NCBI RefSeq assembly: GCF_030646845.1
Contig: NZ_JAUSLE010000003.1
Coordinates: forward strand, 1 to 64,000
Direction: 5' to 3'
From: Rhodoferax sp.
GTDB taxonomy: Bacteria > Pseudomonadota > Gammaproteobacteria > Burkholderiales > Burkholderiaceae_C
Length of the DNA stretch: 64,000 nucleotides
Part shown: one piece after another, positions 61,497 to 64,000 of the stretch
Numbering within the stretch: the first letter of the stretch is position 1
How the letters are laid out: the number at the start of each line of letters is the position of its first letter
The notes under the pieces: model-generated
Told to the model about the DNA's origin: nothing
Databases searched by the model: none
What the model saw: only the letters and a program-made list of their open reading frames with translations
Position numbers and translations under genes: made by a program

Positions 61497-63689
61497 TCAG
61501 GTACCGATTCGGCCGCCATCATCCTTGGTGATGACGATGGTGGCCGAGCGCGGGCGCTTGCCAGCGCCGTAGCCGGCGTTGCTGGGCCACTGGCTGGTGT
61601 ACTTCGTCGGGTCGGCGATGTCGGCCATCTTGGTGCCTTCACCGGGATGCTGGATGTTGATGAACATCGCCTTGCCGTCGGGCGTTTCGCACAGACCGGT
61701 GATTTCGCAATCCTTGGCACCGACCAGGAAGCGCTTGAGCTTGTCGGCGCCCGGGGCCTTGCCCACAAAAGTGTCCACGCCCAGCGCGCTGCCGTCAGCC
61801 TTGGTGTAGTTCAACGTCTTCTTGGCGCCGTCGCCGACCTGGCCAGGCAGCGCCGCCAGCATCATGCAGTTGGTCACGTCGGTATAGGCGCCGTCATCGG
61901 TCTGGATCCACATGATGCCGGTCGAGGGGCTGAACACCAGGCCGTCCGGGCTGGAAAAGTCCTGCTCGTCCGTCAGGCTGGACAGGTTCACCGTGCCGGG
62001 GGCCGCGCTGGACTCGGCGCCGAACACGTACACATCCCAGGTGAAGCTAGAAGCCGCATTGCCGACCGAGTCTTCCTTGAGGCGCAGGATGTGGCCGTTC
62101 GGATTGCCCTTTTGTTCGGTCGTGCCCTTCAGATCGGTGTAGACGCGCGGGTTGGCGCTGTCGGGGGCCATCTGCGACGAACTGCTCGGCTCAAGGCGGC
62201 GGTTGCTGTTGTTGGTCAGCGTGAAATACACCTCGCCGTTGGCGATGTTGGTGGAGCACCATTCCGGGCGGTCCATCTTGGTGGCGCCGACGGCATCGGC
62301 GGCCAGGCGGGCATTTACCAGCACGTCGGCCTGGTCGGCAAAGGTGTAGCCGGCATAGCCCGCAATGGCGCTGTTGCCGATGGACAGCTCAACCCAGGCA
62401 CCCTTGCCGTCGCTGTTGAACTTCGCCACGTACAGTTTGCCGTTGTCCAGGTATTTGTCGCCCGTGGTAATGCGGTCCGCGGGGTTGGCGTCCGCCACTG
62501 CCCAGTTGGCAGCAGAGACGAACTTGTAGATGTATTCGCCACGCGAGTCGTCGCCCATGTAGACGGCCAGCGGCTGGCCAGCCACCGGCGTGCCGAAGGC
62601 TGCGCTCTCGTGAGCGAAGCGGCCGAGCGCGCTGCGCTTGCGGGCTGCCTTGTTCTTGTCATAGGCGTCCAGCTCGACGATGTAGCCCATGCTATTCATC
62701 TCGTTGCGATAGTCGTCGCTGCCGTCCACCGAGGTGCCGAGCTTGCTGTTGTTCCAGCGCGCGTACTTGTCGTCGCTGCCGCCCGACTCCCAGCCGTGGC
62801 GCGAGACGGCGCCCTGGTTACGGCCATAGCGCCTGAGCGCCGCGACGCTCTTGTCACCACGGGCCGCGTCATCGGTTGCGCTGCGGGTGAAGTACCCGGC
62901 CCAGTTCTCCTCGCCGGTCAGGAAGGTGCCCCAAGGAGTCTTGCCAGTACCGCAGTTGTTCAGCGTGCCGCGGGTCTTGGTGCCGTCGGGTGAGTACTTG
63001 GTCTTGAGCAGGGCGTTGCCGCGCGCCGGGCCGTTGATCAGGATGTTCTCGCTAAGCGCGGTGAGGCGGAAGTTGAACGCCGAATCCGGCACGGTGGACC
63101 ATTTACCGTGGCGAGCCTTCACCTCGACGACCGAGACGCCGTGAATTGCCGTTTCCTTGTCCACTTCGACGGCCGGACGCGGCAGCGTCGAGGTGCCGCC
63201 GTTGGCGTGCAGGAAGAACGAGCTGAGTTTTTCGTCGGTGGTGGCCTCGTGGTTCATCGCGATCAGGCCACGTGCGGTGGCGTTGGCGGACGGTTTGCCG
63301 TGGGTGCCGAGGCCAAACCACTCCATACCGTCGTGGTGGTCGCCCGCGCGGTTTTCAAAGTCGGTGTCGGTGCCGTCGTTCTTGTAGGCCGGGGTGGTGG
63401 CTGTGAGCGGGTCGCCCAGGGCATACAACACGCTGGCGGTGTAACCGGCAGGCACGGACACGACATCGGCCTGGCTCTTGGCCACAGCGTCAAAGCCCAG
63501 CAGGACGTCCCCGCCGCCGCAGGCCGTGGCACTCAAGCTACCCAAGCCACCAAATACGACCGTGCCCATTGTGCCAACGCTGCCGCGCAGCACGGTACGG
63601 CGACTGAGGCGGGCCTGCAGTACCGAGTCGAAGCTCGGATTGGCGCTGGTGTTGGAATTTTCGTCGTTGAAGTCGATTCGGTTTGTCAT
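61497..63689 (-). CDS. phoX: PhoX family (DUF839) alkaline phosphatase, Tat-exported
   Basis: Tat-like SRRTVLRGSVGTMGTVVFGGLGSLSATACGG; GDHHDGMEWFGLG, MNHEATTDEKLSSFF, TFLTGEENWAGYF, MGYIVELDAYD. Confidence 0.92.
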   Translation of the reverse strand: MTNRIDFNDENSNTSANPSFDSVLQARLSRRTVLRGSVGTMGTVVFGGLGSLSATACGGGDVLLGFDAVAKSQADVVSVPAGYTASVLYALGDPLTATTPAYKNDGTDTDFENRAGDHHDGMEWFGLGTHGKPSANATARGLIAMNHEATTDEKLSSFFLHANGGTSTLPRPAVEVDKETAIHGVSVVEVKARHGKWSTVPDSAFNFRLTALSENILINGPARGNALLKTKYSPDGTKTRGTLNNCGTGKTPWGTFLTGEENWAGYFTRSATDDAARGDKSVAALRRYGRNQGAVSRHGWESGGSDDKYARWNNSKLGTSVDGSDDYRNEMNSMGYIVELDAYDKNKAARKRSALGRFAHESAAFGTPVAGQPLAVYMGDDSRGEYIYKFVSAANWAVADANPADRITTGDKYLDNGKLYVAKFNSDGKGAWVELSIGNSAIAGYAGYTFADQADVLVNARLAADAVGATKMDRPEWCSTNIANGEVYFTLTNNSNRRLEPSSSSQMAPDSANPRVYTDLKGTTEQKGNPNGHILRLKEDSVGNAASSFTWDVYVFGAESSAAPGTVNLSSLTDEQDFSSPDGLVFSPSTGIMWIQTDDGAYTDVTNCMMLAALPGQVGDGAKKTLNYTKADGSALGVDTFVGKAPGADKLKRFLVGAKDCEITGLCETPDGKAMFINIQHPGEGTKMADIADPTKYTSQWPSNAGYGAGKRPRSATIVITKDDGGRIGT

Positions 63690-63751
63690 GGTGTTTTCTT
63701 TGAGGTTTCGGAGTGAACAAATGGCTGACTCACGCACGATAGGGATGCACC

Positions 63752-63791
63752 GTGACACCGACGTGAAGAAAATGTGATCGTTTTGTGACAT
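63752..63791 (-). promoter_or_regulatory. Tandem Pho box (four 11-bp-spaced units) upstream of phoX
   Basis: Minus strand ATGTCACAAAACGATCACATTTTCTTCACGTCGGTGTCAC: TCAC recurs at exactly 11-bp spacing four times; the first 18 nt match CTGTCATAAAACTGTCAC at 14 positions. Confidence 0.7.
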
Positions 63792-63844
63792 CGGGCCGAT
63801 GCAGGCCTTCTGATCTCTTTCTTTCCTTGATTACGCTAATATTC

Positions 63845-63858
63845 GAAAGAATCTTGCT
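63845..63858 (+). promoter_or_regulatory. Motif GAAAGAATCTTGCT, copy upstream of the Lrp/AsnC gene
   Basis: Within TTCGAAAGAATCTTGCTTGGAA, palindromic pattern TTCnAAnnAAnnTTnnTTnGAA, ending 14 bp before the start codon. Confidence 0.5.
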
Positions 63859-63872
63859 TGGAAAGGAACACA

Positions 63873-64000
63873 ATGGAAACACTCGACAAGTTCGACCTCG
63901 CCATCCTGAATGAACTGCAAATCGATGGTCGTCTCAGCAATGCCGAGCTCAGTGCCCGCGTGGGCCTGAGCGCGGCGCCCTGCTGGCGGCGGGTGCGGGC
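63873..64000 (+). CDS. Lrp/AsnC family transcriptional regulator (5' part, runs off window)
   Basis: METLDKFDLAILNELQIDGRLSNAELSARVGLSAAPCWRRVR. Confidence 0.93.
   Translation, partial: METLDKFDLAILNELQIDGRLSNAELSARVGLSAAPCWRRVR

Noticed and set aside
1-64000. CRISPR arrays, tRNA/rRNA genes, insertion sequences, prophage
   Set aside because: No regularly spaced direct repeats, tRNA-like cloverleaf/CCA features, transposases, integrases or phage structural genes recognised in the ORFs.

Overview
This is a high-GC betaproteobacterial chromosomal segment. Gene content and order look Comamonadaceae-like (Rhodoferax/Polaromonas type); that placement is inferred from gene content, no search was run. 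About 50 protein-coding genes are supported. No tRNA, rRNA, CRISPR array or classical transposon was seen. Recognisable blocks: uvrA 3' end; GGDEF/EAL signalling genes; an isoquinoline-oxidoreductase-type molybdo-enzyme pair with a TetR gene; two tandem fadD paralogues; a DUF1501/DUF1800 pair; pyrF; vanA/vanB with a MarR gene; tsaB-rimI-udg; dacB; sua5/tsaC-purK-purE, cnoX, purC-fbaA-pyk; a ~7.4 kb two-component/c-di-GMP cluster between pyk and pgk; azlCD; fmt-def; LysM-dprA-smg; DUF1631; secF-secD-yajC; a fused indolepyruvate:ferredoxin oxidoreductase; PhoX; and the start of an Lrp/AsnC regulator. The main unexplained signal is a 57-bp dispersed repeat. Seven full-length copies align without gaps and two partial candidates were seen. 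Six of the seven full-length copies lie inside, or end inside, conserved protein-coding genes (udg, eamA-2, purK, cnoX, fmt, dprA). Both orientations occur, and the reading frame is the same for each orientation. It resembles, in concept, the protein-coding palindromic repeats of Rickettsia. Other signals: a four-unit 11-bp-periodic Pho box upstream of phoX, a perfect 16-bp palindrome upstream of vanA, a shared palindromic motif upstream of the Lrp gene and the indolepyruvate oxidoreductase, and a response regulator whose 3' end is antisense to the pgk 3' end.
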